DNA of 64,000 nucleotides from CAWCOU01 sp963797335 (lineage in GTDB: Bacteria > Pseudomonadota > Gammaproteobacteria > JAURND01): assembly GCA_963797335.1 (NCBI GenBank), contig CAWCOU010000006.1:1116001-1180000 (forward strand), read 5' to 3'. Shown in pieces: positions 25,992 through 35,004 of this stretch; the first letter of the stretch is position 1, and each line of letters begins with the position of its first letter. The translations under genes were made by a program, and so were the position numbers. The notes beneath the pieces are model-generated. The model made no database searches. It saw only the letters and a list, made by a program, of their open reading frames with translations, and was not told where the DNA came from.

Positions 25992-26452
25992 CTCGGCGTG
26001 AGTGTGAAGAAAGAAGAGGGGTCAAATGCGCCTTGATCTTTGGGCTGGTAATCCAAGGCTCTAAGCCAGATTCCCCCCCTCGTCATATGGTATGTACAAC
26101 CTCGTGAATAGGGTCTAATTAAGCCCTCATACTATACCTTAAAGTGGGGTTATTACAGAAACAAAATCATTTTGTATATTATATGTTTACCCAGCCGTCC
26201 ACCTTCGCAAAAAAAGGGGTTGCCCCCTCCCTCATTCTCCCGATCAATTCAAACCCGCGGGACGAGGGACAAATGTATTTCGTATCTTACAAAGCTTTTG
26301 TCTCTGTGGATGACTTTTTAATTCATTGTTAAGTATTCAGCTCTATAATTTCAATCGTTAATAACAATCGATTTGGTAAGTAAATATTCAGCCTACTAGC
26401 CAGTTGTATTATTTTTAAATATCTTTATAACCACAATGAAATAGGTTCATTC
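25992..26452. other. 461-bp gap: regulatory region of two flanking genes, repeat fragment
   Basis: No gene is supported. The stretch holds GGGGTCAAATG near 26025, a C-rich stretch near 26075, and CCCGCGGGACGAG near 26250, which matches part of the palindrome at 7452-7482. The left part keeps the GC-rich composition of the deacetylase and the right part is AT-rich, so a transfer boundary probably lies here. Confidence 0.4.
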
Positions 26453-29400
26453 TTGACTAGCGAAAAAAAAGACGAGGCCATCTGGTTTAATTCCAAAAAT
26501 ACACCAACCATCTATGATTTCTTTTATTCACCTGAATTCGAAGAAAGTTTAAAAAATAAACTCCTTTCTGAATTTAAGTTGAAAGATCCCGACAGGGCAT
26601 CTCAATATTTGAACAGAAGTAAAGATACCAGTATCTTTGATTTTTTGGCTATGTATCAAAATGGAAAAAATGATATCTTGGCGAGAGATTTTTGCGAAAA
26701 AATCTCTAAAGCGGAAAGGATCTACTTCATTAAACAAATGCTGCCATTTTGTATTGACCACCATAATGTCAATATTTTAGAAGCATTGTTGAAAGTAAAC
26801 AAGGATATTACCGATCGCTTTGAGAATTTTTATTCCTTGTTAACCGATGCTCAACAAGAAACATTAAAAAAACTTTTGGAACTCAAAGAAATAAATACTG
26901 AATTCAGAAAAAATCTTCTAGGTGAATTTGTAACGTATGGAAATATTACCGACGCGGGCATTAAACTTACTATGGCGCAATTAGCTTCCAGAAAGAGTCA
27001 TTTCAACCCCACAGTAATATCTGCTCAAGAGAACTTTTCAGATTATTTAAAATTTTTGAAAGTAGGCCTGCAAAACGCTAAACTACCTATTCGTGAAATA
27101 TTTATTGTTGGCGACCCTAATTTTTCTTCCGGCATTCATTGGACTGCGGGCATTATTGAAGTCGCTGAAAAAAATGAAATAAACATGTTATTAATAGATT
27201 CCAGGGGGATGGAGTTAGATTCTTATTGTATAAGAGCATTTGCTAAAGAGTTTCCCCGTGGAAAGTGGTATCGTAATATTGAACCACGACAGTATCAACC
27301 CAAAGGCTGTTCTATTTATGCAATGGATGACGTGCGCCATTTGTTCACTGTCGAAAAATACATAAAACCTAATAATATTTTCGATTATTTGGCGGCACAG
27401 CCTTATCCAGTCAACCGTATTACCCTAGCTGGCATCGAAATGAAACAGTATCCTTGCCATCTTCCATTATCCTTTGAACGTTCAAGACAATCACGATTAG
27501 TTGAAACTATTCTCAATAGGCGCGAGGAAAATAATCTAGCTATTAATAAAAAAGAAATGATGGCAGAAGACTGTCGTAAAACAGATCTTCGAAAAATAAA
27601 TGGAAAAGATCAAAACAGGCGCATACCTTATGTATATAATAAATTTCTCAGGAGAAATATGGAATTTCTAGAAAAATTTGGTGATGAGCAGGCAGCTTGT
27701 AAAATGATGAATTTTAGTTTATCCGCTTTTGAAGAACGCATGGATAAAAATATTGCATTTCAGCGTGGACTATCTTACGCCAAAGGAGAAGGGGTAGAGA
27801 AAGATGATAAAAAAGCATTTCATTATTTATCAAGAAAAGATGGAGCAGATCCAGAAGAATCACTGCGCAGATTCGCTTATTGTTGGCAGCATGGTATAGG
27901 GGTAGACAAGGATGAAAAAGAAGCATTTAGATTATATAAAATGTCCGCCGAATGGGGTAGCCTAGAAGGGCAGGTCAACTTGGGAGAGTGTTATCAATTG
28001 GGTATAGGAGTAGAAAAAGATGAAAAAAAAGCTGCCACTTTATATCAATTAACGGCCGATAAAAATCATGCTGATGCTCAATACAAATTGGGGTGCTGTT
28101 ATGAGTATGGAATAGGTGTAAACCGCGACAGATACGAGGCATATAAATTTTATTCCTTATCCGCTGATAATGGAAACCCAGATGGGTTATATAAAAGGGG
28201 CCTAGACTTTGAAGTCGGCGGAATGCATCGACAGGATGTAAAAAGGGCCGTTGAAGAGTATAAAATATCAGCTGAGAAAGGAAGCCTGCAGGCGAAACTC
28301 AAACTAGGTATTTGCTATGCGAAAGGAATAGAAGTAGAGAGAAATTTAACTACAGCTTATGCCTTTTTAACTACTGAGCAAGAAACTGGCGATGACCGAT
28401 ATGGTTTAGGTTATTGCCTTCAACATGGTATTACCGTGGAAAAAGATCTCGACCTGGCGTTTGGGTGCTATGAATCATCTGCTGCACAGGGAAACTTGCA
28501 TGCACAAGCAGAATTGGCCTATTGCTATCAATATGGTATAGGGACAGAAAAGGACGAAAACAAAGCCTTCGAGTTATATCAAACATATGCTGCCAAACAT
28601 AACCCATATGTTCAGGCGAGACTGGGCTATTGTTATCAGCATGGAATTGGGGTAGAGAAGAATGAACTAGAAGCCGCTCGGTGGTATCAACTCTCCGTTG
28701 AATTTTGCGATGTCGAAGGAGACTTTAGATTAGGATGTTGTTACCAACTGGGCATAGGTATAGAGAAGAATGAAGATGAATGGATAAGACTATGGCATTC
28801 AGCTGCTAAAAGAGGGCATGCTGAAGCGCAATATAAATTAGGTCAATGTTACGAAAATGGAGATGGTGTTAGTAAGAATGAGCCTGAAGCTATTAAATAT
28901 TATCGTTTAGCTGCCCAACAAGAATATGAAACAGCTCAAATGGCCCTCGCTAGAATGAGGAGTGCTAACACGTACTCTGTTCATGAAGTAGAAATCTTAA
29001 GAAAAAAAATGCTTGAAATGGCTTGTAATCGTATAGCGGCTGAACAAGAGTATAAAATAGCCCAAAAGACTCTCCCGCAAATTACTGAGCCTAACCCACA
29101 CTCCGTTAATAAATTAGAGCATTTAAGAAAAAAAATACTTGAAATGGCGGGTATTAGAGCCTATTGCTATAGAGATTATTTGATAGAACGGAATTTATTG
29201 TTCGTCCCTGTGTCTTTACCCGTCGAAAATTACCTTGATCGACTTTGTGGTGAACTAGATGCGATTGAAACCTTTCTTACTCATGCAAAGGGGTATATTG
29301 AGGAGAATCCTCAAAGAACTGAACAGCTAAAAGACAACCGCTATACATTTGATGAAGATCGGGAAAAAATACTTAAAAACAATACGGAGGTTATTGAAAA

Positions 29401-29701
29401 ACTGACGCCTTTATTTCACAGTGCATTTAGATTTTACTGTGAGTATATTTTATCTATGTTACAAACTTTAGAAGTAGAAGAAACAGACAGTAAAAGAAGC
29501 AAAGCTTCTAAGAACTATAATTCATTTTGGGGAAGAGATTCAAAATCTACATTATCAAGGTCACATACATTGCAGATAAGCTATAATGAATTACTTGAAC
29601 CTATAAAGGAAGCATTAAATATTCTCCATGCAATGAATTTTAATAATTTATGTGAATCCATTGATGAGACGGATGCGCCAGTGCCCTACTTACGACATTA
29701 A
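26453..29701 (+). CDS. Candidate effector: YopJ-like catalytic domain plus Sel1 repeats
   Basis: 1082 residues with no signal peptide. Residues ~160-310 resemble the YopJ/C55 acetyltransferase-peptidase core. His229 lies in GIHWTAGIIEV, an acidic residue in LLIDSRG (Asp249), and Gln280 and Cys286 in RQYQPKGCSIYAMDDV. The His-acid-Cys order and spacing (20 and 37 residues) match the family. About 14 Sel1 repeats follow from ~430 to ~845 (GIGVEKDEKEA and similar), then coiled helices to the end. YopJ enzymes acetylate host Ser/Thr/Lys. Host targeting here is inferred from domain type only. The start is a TTG at 26453 with weak upstream signal; the next ATG lies at residue 67, too far in. Confidence 0.7.
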   Translation: MTSEKKDEAIWFNSKNTPTIYDFFYSPEFEESLKNKLLSEFKLKDPDRASQYLNRSKDTSIFDFLAMYQNGKNDILARDFCEKISKAERIYFIKQMLPFCIDHHNVNILEALLKVNKDITDRFENFYSLLTDAQQETLKKLLELKEINTEFRKNLLGEFVTYGNITDAGIKLTMAQLASRKSHFNPTVISAQENFSDYLKFLKVGLQNAKLPIREIFIVGDPNFSSGIHWTAGIIEVAEKNEINMLLIDSRGMELDSYCIRAFAKEFPRGKWYRNIEPRQYQPKGCSIYAMDDVRHLFTVEKYIKPNNIFDYLAAQPYPVNRITLAGIEMKQYPCHLPLSFERSRQSRLVETILNRREENNLAINKKEMMAEDCRKTDLRKINGKDQNRRIPYVYNKFLRRNMEFLEKFGDEQAACKMMNFSLSAFEERMDKNIAFQRGLSYAKGEGVEKDDKKAFHYLSRKDGADPEESLRRFAYCWQHGIGVDKDEKEAFRLYKMSAEWGSLEGQVNLGECYQLGIGVEKDEKKAATLYQLTADKNHADAQYKLGCCYEYGIGVNRDRYEAYKFYSLSADNGNPDGLYKRGLDFEVGGMHRQDVKRAVEEYKISAEKGSLQAKLKLGICYAKGIEVERNLTTAYAFLTTEQETGDDRYGLGYCLQHGITVEKDLDLAFGCYESSAAQGNLHAQAELAYCYQYGIGTEKDENKAFELYQTYAAKHNPYVQARLGYCYQHGIGVEKNELEAARWYQLSVEFCDVEGDFRLGCCYQLGIGIEKNEDEWIRLWHSAAKRGHAEAQYKLGQCYENGDGVSKNEPEAIKYYRLAAQQEYETAQMALARMRSANTYSVHEVEILRKKMLEMACNRIAAEQEYKIAQKTLPQITEPNPHSVNKLEHLRKKILEMAGIRAYCYRDYLIERNLLFVPVSLPVENYLDRLCGELDAIETFLTHAKGYIEENPQRTEQLKDNRYTFDEDREKILKNNTEVIEKLTPLFHSAFRFYCEYILSMLQTLEVEETDSKRSKASKNYNSFWGRDSKSTLSRSHTLQISYNELLEPIKEALNILHAMNFNNLCESIDETDAPVPYLRH

Positions 29702-29788
29702 TCATTAATCAGGCAGCCCTGGTCAAGAATATCATCACGATGAAGGGATACACAAAATTCTTTTTCAATTTGGTCTTTGCTACCAGGA

Positions 29789-30199
29789 CTATTTGAAAGG
29801 ATTTATGATTTCTAAAAATTCAAAGTCAAAATCTTTTTCATTACGAGTAACTAAGCAAAGATCATGGTGTAAAGCTGTTGCTGCGATTAAACCATCAATG
29901 GCAGGGATTGTGCATTTAATTTGATTTTGTAACCACCCCCACTTATCAGCGACCGGTTGATCAATAGATAATATTCGATCTTTAAATTGATCTGGCAAAG
30001 CATGTTCTAACCAGGTTCGCAAAATTTGTCTACGGTCTGATAATTGAACTTTTTCAATACCCTTACGTATTTCACCGATTGTAAGTACACTGATATATAA
30101 GCTGGTGTTAGGTACAGAATCAAACCACGTTAAAACTTTTTTGTTCGGTTGCTGTTTGACCAATTCAGAAAGGATATTAGTATCCAGCAAGTAGCTCAT
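29789..30199 (-). CDS. vapC: PIN-domain ribonuclease toxin (VapC-like)
   Basis: 136 residues. The PIN-fold acidic residues are visible: Asp in YLLDTNILSEL, Glu in TIGEIRKGIEK, Asp in AIDGLIAATA and the C-terminal LVTRNEKDFDF. VapC toxins cut tRNA or rRNA, and the matching antitoxin blocks the active site. It overlaps the upstream antitoxin gene by 4 bp, so the pair is translationally coupled. Confidence 0.93.
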   Translation of the reverse strand: MSYLLDTNILSELVKQQPNKKVLTWFDSVPNTSLYISVLTIGEIRKGIEKVQLSDRRQILRTWLEHALPDQFKDRILSIDQPVADKWGWLQNQIKCTIPAIDGLIAATALHHDLCLVTRNEKDFDFEFLEIINPFK

Positions 30200-30456
30200 A
30201 AATCTTCTACATCGCGTGGTAAGGATTGATCACGAGTGAAATCAAGGTCAAGACCCCTCAAAGGAGATTTGCGCATAAATTGTACTAATGAGCTGGTTGG
30301 CTGAGTAAGCTCTTTATATTTCTCGACAGAGATAATGACTGCTGTAGGCACATTTCGTACGGATATGTACTGTGGGCCATCAAGAGTCGCCTCTCGCACC
30401 ATTTCACTGAAATGGGATTTTGCATTCTGCAATTGCCAGGTCTTCATTTTCTTCAT
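30196..30456 (-). CDS. Phd/YefM-type antitoxin paired with the PIN toxin
   Basis: 86 residues with the Phd/YefM fold. It starts WQLQNAKSHFSEMVREA, continues with the strand PTAVIISVEKYKEL and ends in a flexible acidic tail (DFTRDQSLPRDVEDL) that would wrap the toxin. It probably binds its own promoter upstream of 30456. Pairing a PIN toxin with a Phd-type antitoxin is common. Confidence 0.9.
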   Translation of the reverse strand: MKKMKTWQLQNAKSHFSEMVREATLDGPQYISVRNVPTAVIISVEKYKELTQPTSSLVQFMRKSPLRGLDLDFTRDQSLPRDVEDL

Positions 30457-30494
30457 TTACTTACCCCTTACGTCTGGTCTGACTAGTCAGATCA

Positions 30495-30596
30495 TTATAG
30501 TTTATCACTAAGCATAAAGCAACCTGTCGAATCCACGTTGGCATAAGACTCGCCACGATCATCAATAGCAGTTTCCACAATACGATTTTTATTCAT
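30495..30596 (-). CDS. Possible small protein, 33 residues
   Basis: The reading frame MNKNRIVETAIDDRG...SDKL is 33 residues long. Its ATG overlaps the TGA of the small frame upstream (ATGA), and it lies in the promoter region of the antitoxin on the same strand. No family is recognised. The overlap suggests coupling, but so short a frame could be chance. Confidence 0.3.
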   Translation of the reverse strand: MNKNRIVETAIDDRGESYANVDSTGCFMLSDKL

Positions 30597-30718
30597 GCGA
30601 TATCTCCAGTTTTACGATTAAGATGTCTGATGACAGAATAAGCCGAGATCATGATAATTACTAATAAAACAATCATGACGGCCAAAGGAAGGAAGCTGGT
30701 CTCGGGCAAATGCGACAT
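30593..30718 (-). CDS. Possible small membrane protein, 41 residues
   Basis: The frame MSHLPETSFLPLAVMIVLL continues through one hydrophobic helix and ends in a basic tail (SVIRHLNRKTGDIA). It looks like a single-pass peptide with the positive end inside. No strong ribosome-binding site is seen. It partly overlaps, on the other strand, the area leading into the YafY remnant, so it may be accidental. Confidence 0.35.
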   Translation of the reverse strand: MSHLPETSFLPLAVMIVLLVIIMISAYSVIRHLNRKTGDIA

Positions 30719-30758
30719 AATGCCACATCCCGCAGAATGTGGAGTACACGCAATGATG

Positions 30759-30974
30759 CCTCTTTCGCTTTATTGGTTTCAGGTAATTTCACCCACTGGG
30801 TATTTTGATCATGTCCGTGTATTGATTGCTTGGTGTGAATTGCGTAATGGCTTCCGACATTTTCGTGCTGATCGTATCAACCCATTTATTGCTAGCCAGG
30901 AATCTTATCCTCATAGGCGGCAAGCTTTATTAAAAGCCTGGCGACATGAAATCATTGCTACGAGTGACTGCTGA
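30759..30974 (+). pseudogene. C-terminal remnant of a YafY/WYL-type transcription regulator
   Basis: The frame reads LYWF...FDHVRVLIAWCELRNGFRHFRADRI and ends normally with ALLKAWRHE near the stop. AWCELR.GFRHFR.DRI is the typical C-terminus of YafY-like HTH/WYL regulators. The N-terminal HTH and WYL domains (about 150 residues) are absent upstream, so only the tail survives. YafY genes often neighbour VOC and GyrI-like genes, as here, so this was probably one functional locus. Confidence 0.65.
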
Positions 30975-31047
30975 CAAAAACTGACATAAGGTATGGTTAC
31001 CATAGGCTTCTAAAGCAACCCTTTTTAATCCTTATGGAGCCTTTCCT

Positions 31048-31419
31048 ATGTCAGAACCAAACATGATTATTTTGTACGTCAATGATCCCCTGCGCAGCGC
31101 AAAATTGTATGGCGATTTGTTACAAAAAACACCAACTGACTTACATCCCACCTTTGTCTCGTTTGCCTTAGATAGTGGCATCATGCTGGGTTTATGGTCG
31201 CGTCATACTGCACAACCTACTGCCGTATGTACTGGCGGTGGCGGAGAAATTGCTTTTACAGTGGCCGATCAAGCAGCCGTGGAAGCATTATACAAAGACT
31301 GGACAAACCGTGGTTTAGTTGTTGCCCAAAAACCCGTGGCAATGGATTTTGGCTACACTTTTGTGGTGCTGGATCCTGATCAACATCGTCTACGCGTATT
31401 CGCGCCATTCCCAGCTTAG
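31048..31419 (+). CDS. VOC-family (glyoxalase/bleomycin-resistance fold) protein
   Basis: 123 residues with the paired beta-alpha-beta-beta-beta modules of the VOC fold. It starts MIILYVNDPLRSAKLYGDLL and has PTFVSFALDSGIMLGLW and TFVVLDPDQHRLRVFAP. VOC proteins may be lyases, dioxygenases or drug-binding proteins; the metal ligands are not obvious here. TATGGAGCC lies upstream of the ATG. It appears intact between two decayed genes. Confidence 0.85.
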   Translation: MSEPNMIILYVNDPLRSAKLYGDLLQKTPTDLHPTFVSFALDSGIMLGLWSRHTAQPTAVCTGGGGEIAFTVADQAAVEALYKDWTNRGLVVAQKPVAMDFGYTFVVLDPDQHRLRVFAPFPA

Positions 31420-31431
31420 GAGGTATGCACA

Positions 31432-31926
31432 GTGAAAAAACAAAACATTCACTTACCAAAGTTGAATTTAGTTGGTTTAACCATCAGAACCAACAACAAA
31501 GTCGAAATGAATCCTGATACTGCAAAAATAGGCAAGCTTGCAGGTTTATATTGGCAAACACAAATAGCCAACCAAATTCAACATCGCTCCCACCCAGGCA
31601 TTACTTATGCGGTATATACTGAGTATGAAAGTGATGAGCATGGGGATTATATTTATTTTATCGGTGAAGCAGTAGATTCTTTGGGTAGGTAAAATTTATC
31701 CCAATTAAAGAGCCTCACTATTCCTGAAAGTCAATATCAAAAATTCACAACAGAATCCGGACAGATTCCGGGGGTTATTATTTCCGCCTGGAAGGAAATA
31801 TGGGTAATGCGAACAGATAATTTGGGTGGTAAGCGAAAATATATTGCAGATTTTGAAGTCTATGATCAAAGAGCTGCCAATCCAAATCAAGCAGTGATTG
31901 ATATTTATATAGGAATTGAAGGTTAG
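31432..31926 (+). pseudogene. GyrI-like effector-binding domain gene interrupted by an in-frame TAA
   Basis: A GTG at 31432 with AGGAGG upstream opens a frame that stops at 31690-31692 (EAVDSLGR-stop). The same frame then continues without shift (SLTIPESQYQKFTTES, IISAWKEIW, ADFEVYDQRA) to a stop at 31924. Together they form a ~164-codon GyrI-like/AraC effector-binding protein. The single nonsense codon makes it a probable pseudogene; a stop readthrough or sequencing error is possible. The final codons overlap the convergent hydrolase gene by 4 bp. Confidence 0.75.
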
Positions 31927-32873
31927 CAGCTACTAATGAATTTTCTTACTGCAGATAAATAAGCACCAGGCTGATCAATGGCAACTGAATGACCGCAATC
32001 GGGAAAAATATGTAGTTCGGAACGAGGTATCTGACTTGCAATCAGTTTGGCAAAGCGAGGATCATTTACCCAATCATGTTTGCCAAACAAAATAAGTGTT
32101 TTGCATGATATGTGTTTTAAACTAGCCGTAAAATCAAAACTCCAAAAATGCGTGCGATAAGCCTGGTTAACATGCTCGATTGAGCAGTTAACGGTTGAAT
32201 AGGGCGCTATCTTCGACTCTGTTTTTTTGGAATACAAAGGGGTCATGATACGAAAAAAAGTTGCCACATCTTCTTTACTCTTAAAATTTCCTTGCCATAA
32301 AAGATCTCGACAAATCTGTTTTTGTTCCGTAGTTCCAAGGGTATTTAAGTTTGCTTGCGCCACTGAAAGAAATGCATAGGATGGCGCGCCGCCAATCAGA
32401 ATGAGTCCTTGCAGATATTGATGATATTTTATCGCATAGCCTTGCGCTACCATAGAACCATAAGACGTCCCTAATAGGAAAATTTTCTCAAATCCAAAAT
32501 GCTTTCTCACTGCTTCGACATCTTCGATATACACTTGAATGCTGTATTCGATATTTTGACTGCAAGGACTACTTTTCCCGCAGCCACGAGGATCGATATA
32601 CACTACATGTGCGAACTCCTCAAAACCGCGAGAATGTCCTTTGTATCCAACATGATCAAAACCTGGGCCGCCTGGTAACAGTAACAGGATGGGCCTACCA
32701 TCATCTAAGTTATCTGCATCTGTTATCTCGCAGTAAATCTTTGCAGTTTCAATTTTAGTGGCATTTATTATATGTGGTTGGGTGTATACAAACATAATGA
32801 TTATCTGCAAAGCCTCAACATTTTGATTCAGGTCGATGCATGTTAAAAATATTCGCTTTGGTAAAAAAAGCAT
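31923..32873 (-). CDS. Alpha/beta hydrolase, proline iminopeptidase-like (S33)
   Basis: 316 residues. The alpha/beta-hydrolase core shows the oxyanion-hole motif LLLPGGPGFDH, VVYIDPRGCGKSSP, the nucleophile elbow GTSYGSM (Ser), the acid region LFGKHDWVND and the catalytic His in FPDCGHSVAID. GGPG and DPRGCGKS are typical of prolyl aminopeptidases. An internal ATG at 32795 gives an N-terminus (MFVYTQPHIINATK) that fits the family better than the 26 extra residues. Cytosolic; exact substrate unproven. Confidence 0.87.
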   Translation of the reverse strand: MLFLPKRIFLTCIDLNQNVEALQIIIMFVYTQPHIINATKIETAKIYCEITDADNLDDGRPILLLLPGGPGFDHVGYKGHSRGFEEFAHVVYIDPRGCGKSSPCSQNIEYSIQVYIEDVEAVRKHFGFEKIFLLGTSYGSMVAQGYAIKYHQYLQGLILIGGAPSYAFLSVAQANLNTLGTTEQKQICRDLLWQGNFKSKEDVATFFRIMTPLYSKKTESKIAPYSTVNCSIEHVNQAYRTHFWSFDFTASLKHISCKTLILFGKHDWVNDPRFAKLIASQIPRSELHIFPDCGHSVAIDQPGAYLSAVRKFISSC

Positions 32874-33087
32874 ATTGTCGAATAGCTTGAGTCATAATAT
32901 CACTTTAAAGGTTAAATGAACTCTTCTATTATATAACGGTAATTAGATAAGCGACAACGTCAATCCTTCTGATTTAGCCTTAAAATAGTCAAGCGCCACA
33001 TAAGCTACTGATTGGTTTGCATTTCTCTGAAATGAGTACTAAGGGTAGTCAATGAACGATATGATGAACTAACTTCTTTTTCCTAAT

Positions 33088-33306
33088 ATTCCAAGTCTTC
33101 TCGTTGTCGGTGATACTGACCCAGTAGTTTCCCCCGAACTGTCCGCAAAACTTGTTGAACTCAATCAACGCTTGGAGGTTGTGCAGATCACCAAAGCTGG
33201 TCATGGGATTCACCATGATCATCCCAAGCATTTTTCAGGCGTTGTTCAAACTTTTTTGCGCGGGCAAACTGCACTCAAGCATTTGCCTACATTTAAATTT
33301 CAATGA
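33088..33306 (+). pseudogene. C-terminal remnant of an alpha/beta hydrolase
   Basis: The frame reads IPSLLVVGDTDPVVSPELSA, later ITKAGHGIHHDHPKHFSGVV and FLRGQTALK, ending at TGA 33304-33306. These are the acid (GDTDP) and histidine (AGHGIHHD) regions of an alpha/beta hydrolase. No start or nucleophile region remains upstream. It is a truncated copy unrelated in sequence to the intact hydrolase next door. Confidence 0.6.
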
Positions 33307-33384
33307 TTTATCCTATAATTGACTTGTGTGTTATTGTGAACAAATTGTCTATTATAACCCAATTTCATAATAGGAGTAATCATT

Positions 33385-33600
33385 ATGAACAAAGATATTA
33401 TTCACGGGAAATGGAAAGAAATAAAAGGACAAATTAAACAACAGTGGGGTAAATTAACGGACGATGATATTTCAAAATTAAAAGGATCTTATGAGGAATT
33501 ACATGGTTTAATTCAAAAAAAATATGGATATGAACAAGACAAAACTGATAAACAAATTGAAGAATTTGTTAAAAAGAATAAATGGGACGAAAAGGAGTAA
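33385..33600 (+). CDS. CsbD-family stress protein
   Basis: 71 residues starting MNKDIIHGKWKEIKGQIKQQ and carrying KWGKLTDDDISKLKGSYEEL-type repeats, the CsbD signature. Members are small hydrophilic proteins induced by general stress; their mechanism is unknown. ATAGGAG lies at good spacing before the ATG, and an AT-rich upstream region (TATTATAAC) may be the promoter. Confidence 0.93.
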   Translation: MNKDIIHGKWKEIKGQIKQQWGKLTDDDISKLKGSYEELHGLIQKKYGYEQDKTDKQIEEFVKKNKWDEKE

Positions 33601-34212
33601 CGTAACTATTATGCTCAAACTAAAAATGCTATTGATGCAGATGTTAAATTAAGGCGACGCACAAGAGATAATGATAGATAAGCCCATTTTAAAAATTCAT
33701 TACATTTTTTTATCTACTGGCTTGGAGGGAATTTAAATTTTATGTGATCAAGCCTGCAAGATAAAAATTGAGTACTACAAAATCCTGGCAATTAGACTTA
33801 ATTTAATTGTCAGGATTCATTTTGGCCTACAATTATTATTCGTGATACTCATCAAGTAATAACCATTCCTGTTACTGTCATTAGCATTCCACAAAAGTCC
33901 AAATTAATAGATTATTTATGGATTACTTTTATTGTTTAAATTCCATTTCTTAAAAAAATCTATGGCATGAAAGCCATGAAGACACGCACCCTCAAAAATT
34001 ACTATGATATCTGCCTGTAATGAAGGATGCTTTTTTCACCTTGAAGCGGCTATCCTCTGTATTTTTATTTCTGTATACAAATTGAGCAAAGCCCCTTAAA
34101 ATAGCTTCAGATGCACTGTAATCTTGACAAATTTATAAAATATGCGCACACTCATCTTTGGTAGCATTAAATTATAGGTAAGTTAATTCTATTATACAAT
34201 ACGGAGGTTATT
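33601..34212. other. 612-bp AT-rich gap with one hairpin
   Basis: I see no gene. The only clear structure is the hairpin at 33781-33817. The stretch may contain the promoter for the small-protein gene at 34213, whose ribosome-binding site ACGGAGGT is at 34201. Confidence 0.4.
33781..33817 (+). terminator. Hairpin, possible terminator
   Basis: AATCCTGGCAATTA (33781-33794) pairs with TAATTGTCAGGATT (33804-33817) with one mismatch, followed by CATTTT. It lies 180 bp after csbD and could end that transcript. Confidence 0.45.
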
Positions 34213-34293
34213 ATGGGATACTTAATCGGCTGGATTCTGGGTGTTCCTCTCAGCATTCTTCTTTTGATTTGGTTATTTGCACACTTATTATAA
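34213..34293 (+). CDS. 26-residue single-helix membrane peptide
   Basis: ATG at 34213 with a strong ribosome-binding site (ACGGAGGT) opens MGYLIGWILGVPLSILLLIW and ends FAHLL. It is one hydrophobic helix with a Gly-Trp pair. Similar very short MGYL..W..G.P proteins recur near stress genes in proteobacteria. Its function is unknown, but the ribosome-binding site makes a real gene likely. Confidence 0.65.
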   Translation: MGYLIGWILGVPLSILLLIWLFAHLL

Positions 34294-34343
34294 AATTTGA
34301 AAATACCTTAACTTGTCTTTACTTTTTAATTAAGGAGAATTAA

Positions 34344-34976
34344 ATGTTAGCTCAAGAAGAAGTTATTACTCAATCACCCCACTCTCGTAAATTTTGCACA
34401 AAAAAAATTTGTTGGAAATCGATTTTTGCAGGTGCTTTAGTTGGCTTTGGACTCACTTTTTTATTACAACTGTTTGATAAAGCGATTGGAATCACTATCT
34501 TCAGTGTTAATACATCCGGTGCTGAGGCAATTGTTCTTGGTGGTTTCTTAGGAAGTATCGTTGGAATAATTGCTTCTATGTTCTTTTCAGGTTGGATTGC
34601 AAGCTATTTGTCACGGTCCTATTTTTTTGATCGTCGTATCGGTGCTTTGTATGGCTTACTTGTTTGGTGCTTAACCTTATTGATTAGCCTGTTTTTTATG
34701 AACCATATGAGCTTTTCTTCTAATGAAACGCAAAATAATTCTGAGCGACCCTCTGAATCTATCGTAGGCATGAATACCATTCAAACTGCGGCAATTATCT
34801 CATCTCAGAGCACAGAAAAACCAAATTCTAACTTGATTGGAAATAAACCCATTGAAAAAGAGGGGCTATCTTTATATTTAAGTTTTATTCTTTTTTTTCT
34901 TGGAGCAGTATCTGCCTGTTTTGGTGGCTATTTTGGATTAAAAGAAGAAAAAGAGAGAGATTTCATACCCAAATAA
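34344..34976 (+). CDS. Multi-pass membrane protein of unknown function
   Basis: 210 residues. Helices lie near 27-50, 68-95, 108-125 and 178-200. The first half (SIFAGALVGFGLTFLLQLF, GGFLGSIVGIIASMF, FDRRIGALYGLLVW) resembles small TIGR04086/YrzE-like membrane proteins. A Ser/Thr/Asn-rich loop (~130-165) is probably periplasmic. AAGGAGAATTAA lies upstream. It sits in a run of small stress or envelope genes, suggesting a shared envelope role, but none is known. Confidence 0.7.
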   Translation: MLAQEEVITQSPHSRKFCTKKICWKSIFAGALVGFGLTFLLQLFDKAIGITIFSVNTSGAEAIVLGGFLGSIVGIIASMFFSGWIASYLSRSYFFDRRIGALYGLLVWCLTLLISLFFMNHMSFSSNETQNNSERPSESIVGMNTIQTAAIISSQSTEKPNSNLIGNKPIEKEGLSLYLSFILFFLGAVSACFGGYFGLKEEKERDFIPK

Positions 34977-35004
34977 TTTTTTCAACTACATAAGGAGATG
35001 TTCC

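Noticed and set aside
30651..30974. 107-residue frame as a full gene
   Set aside because: Only its C-terminal ~70 residues match the YafY tail; the first part is unrelated and lacks the expected domains, so it is called a remnant.
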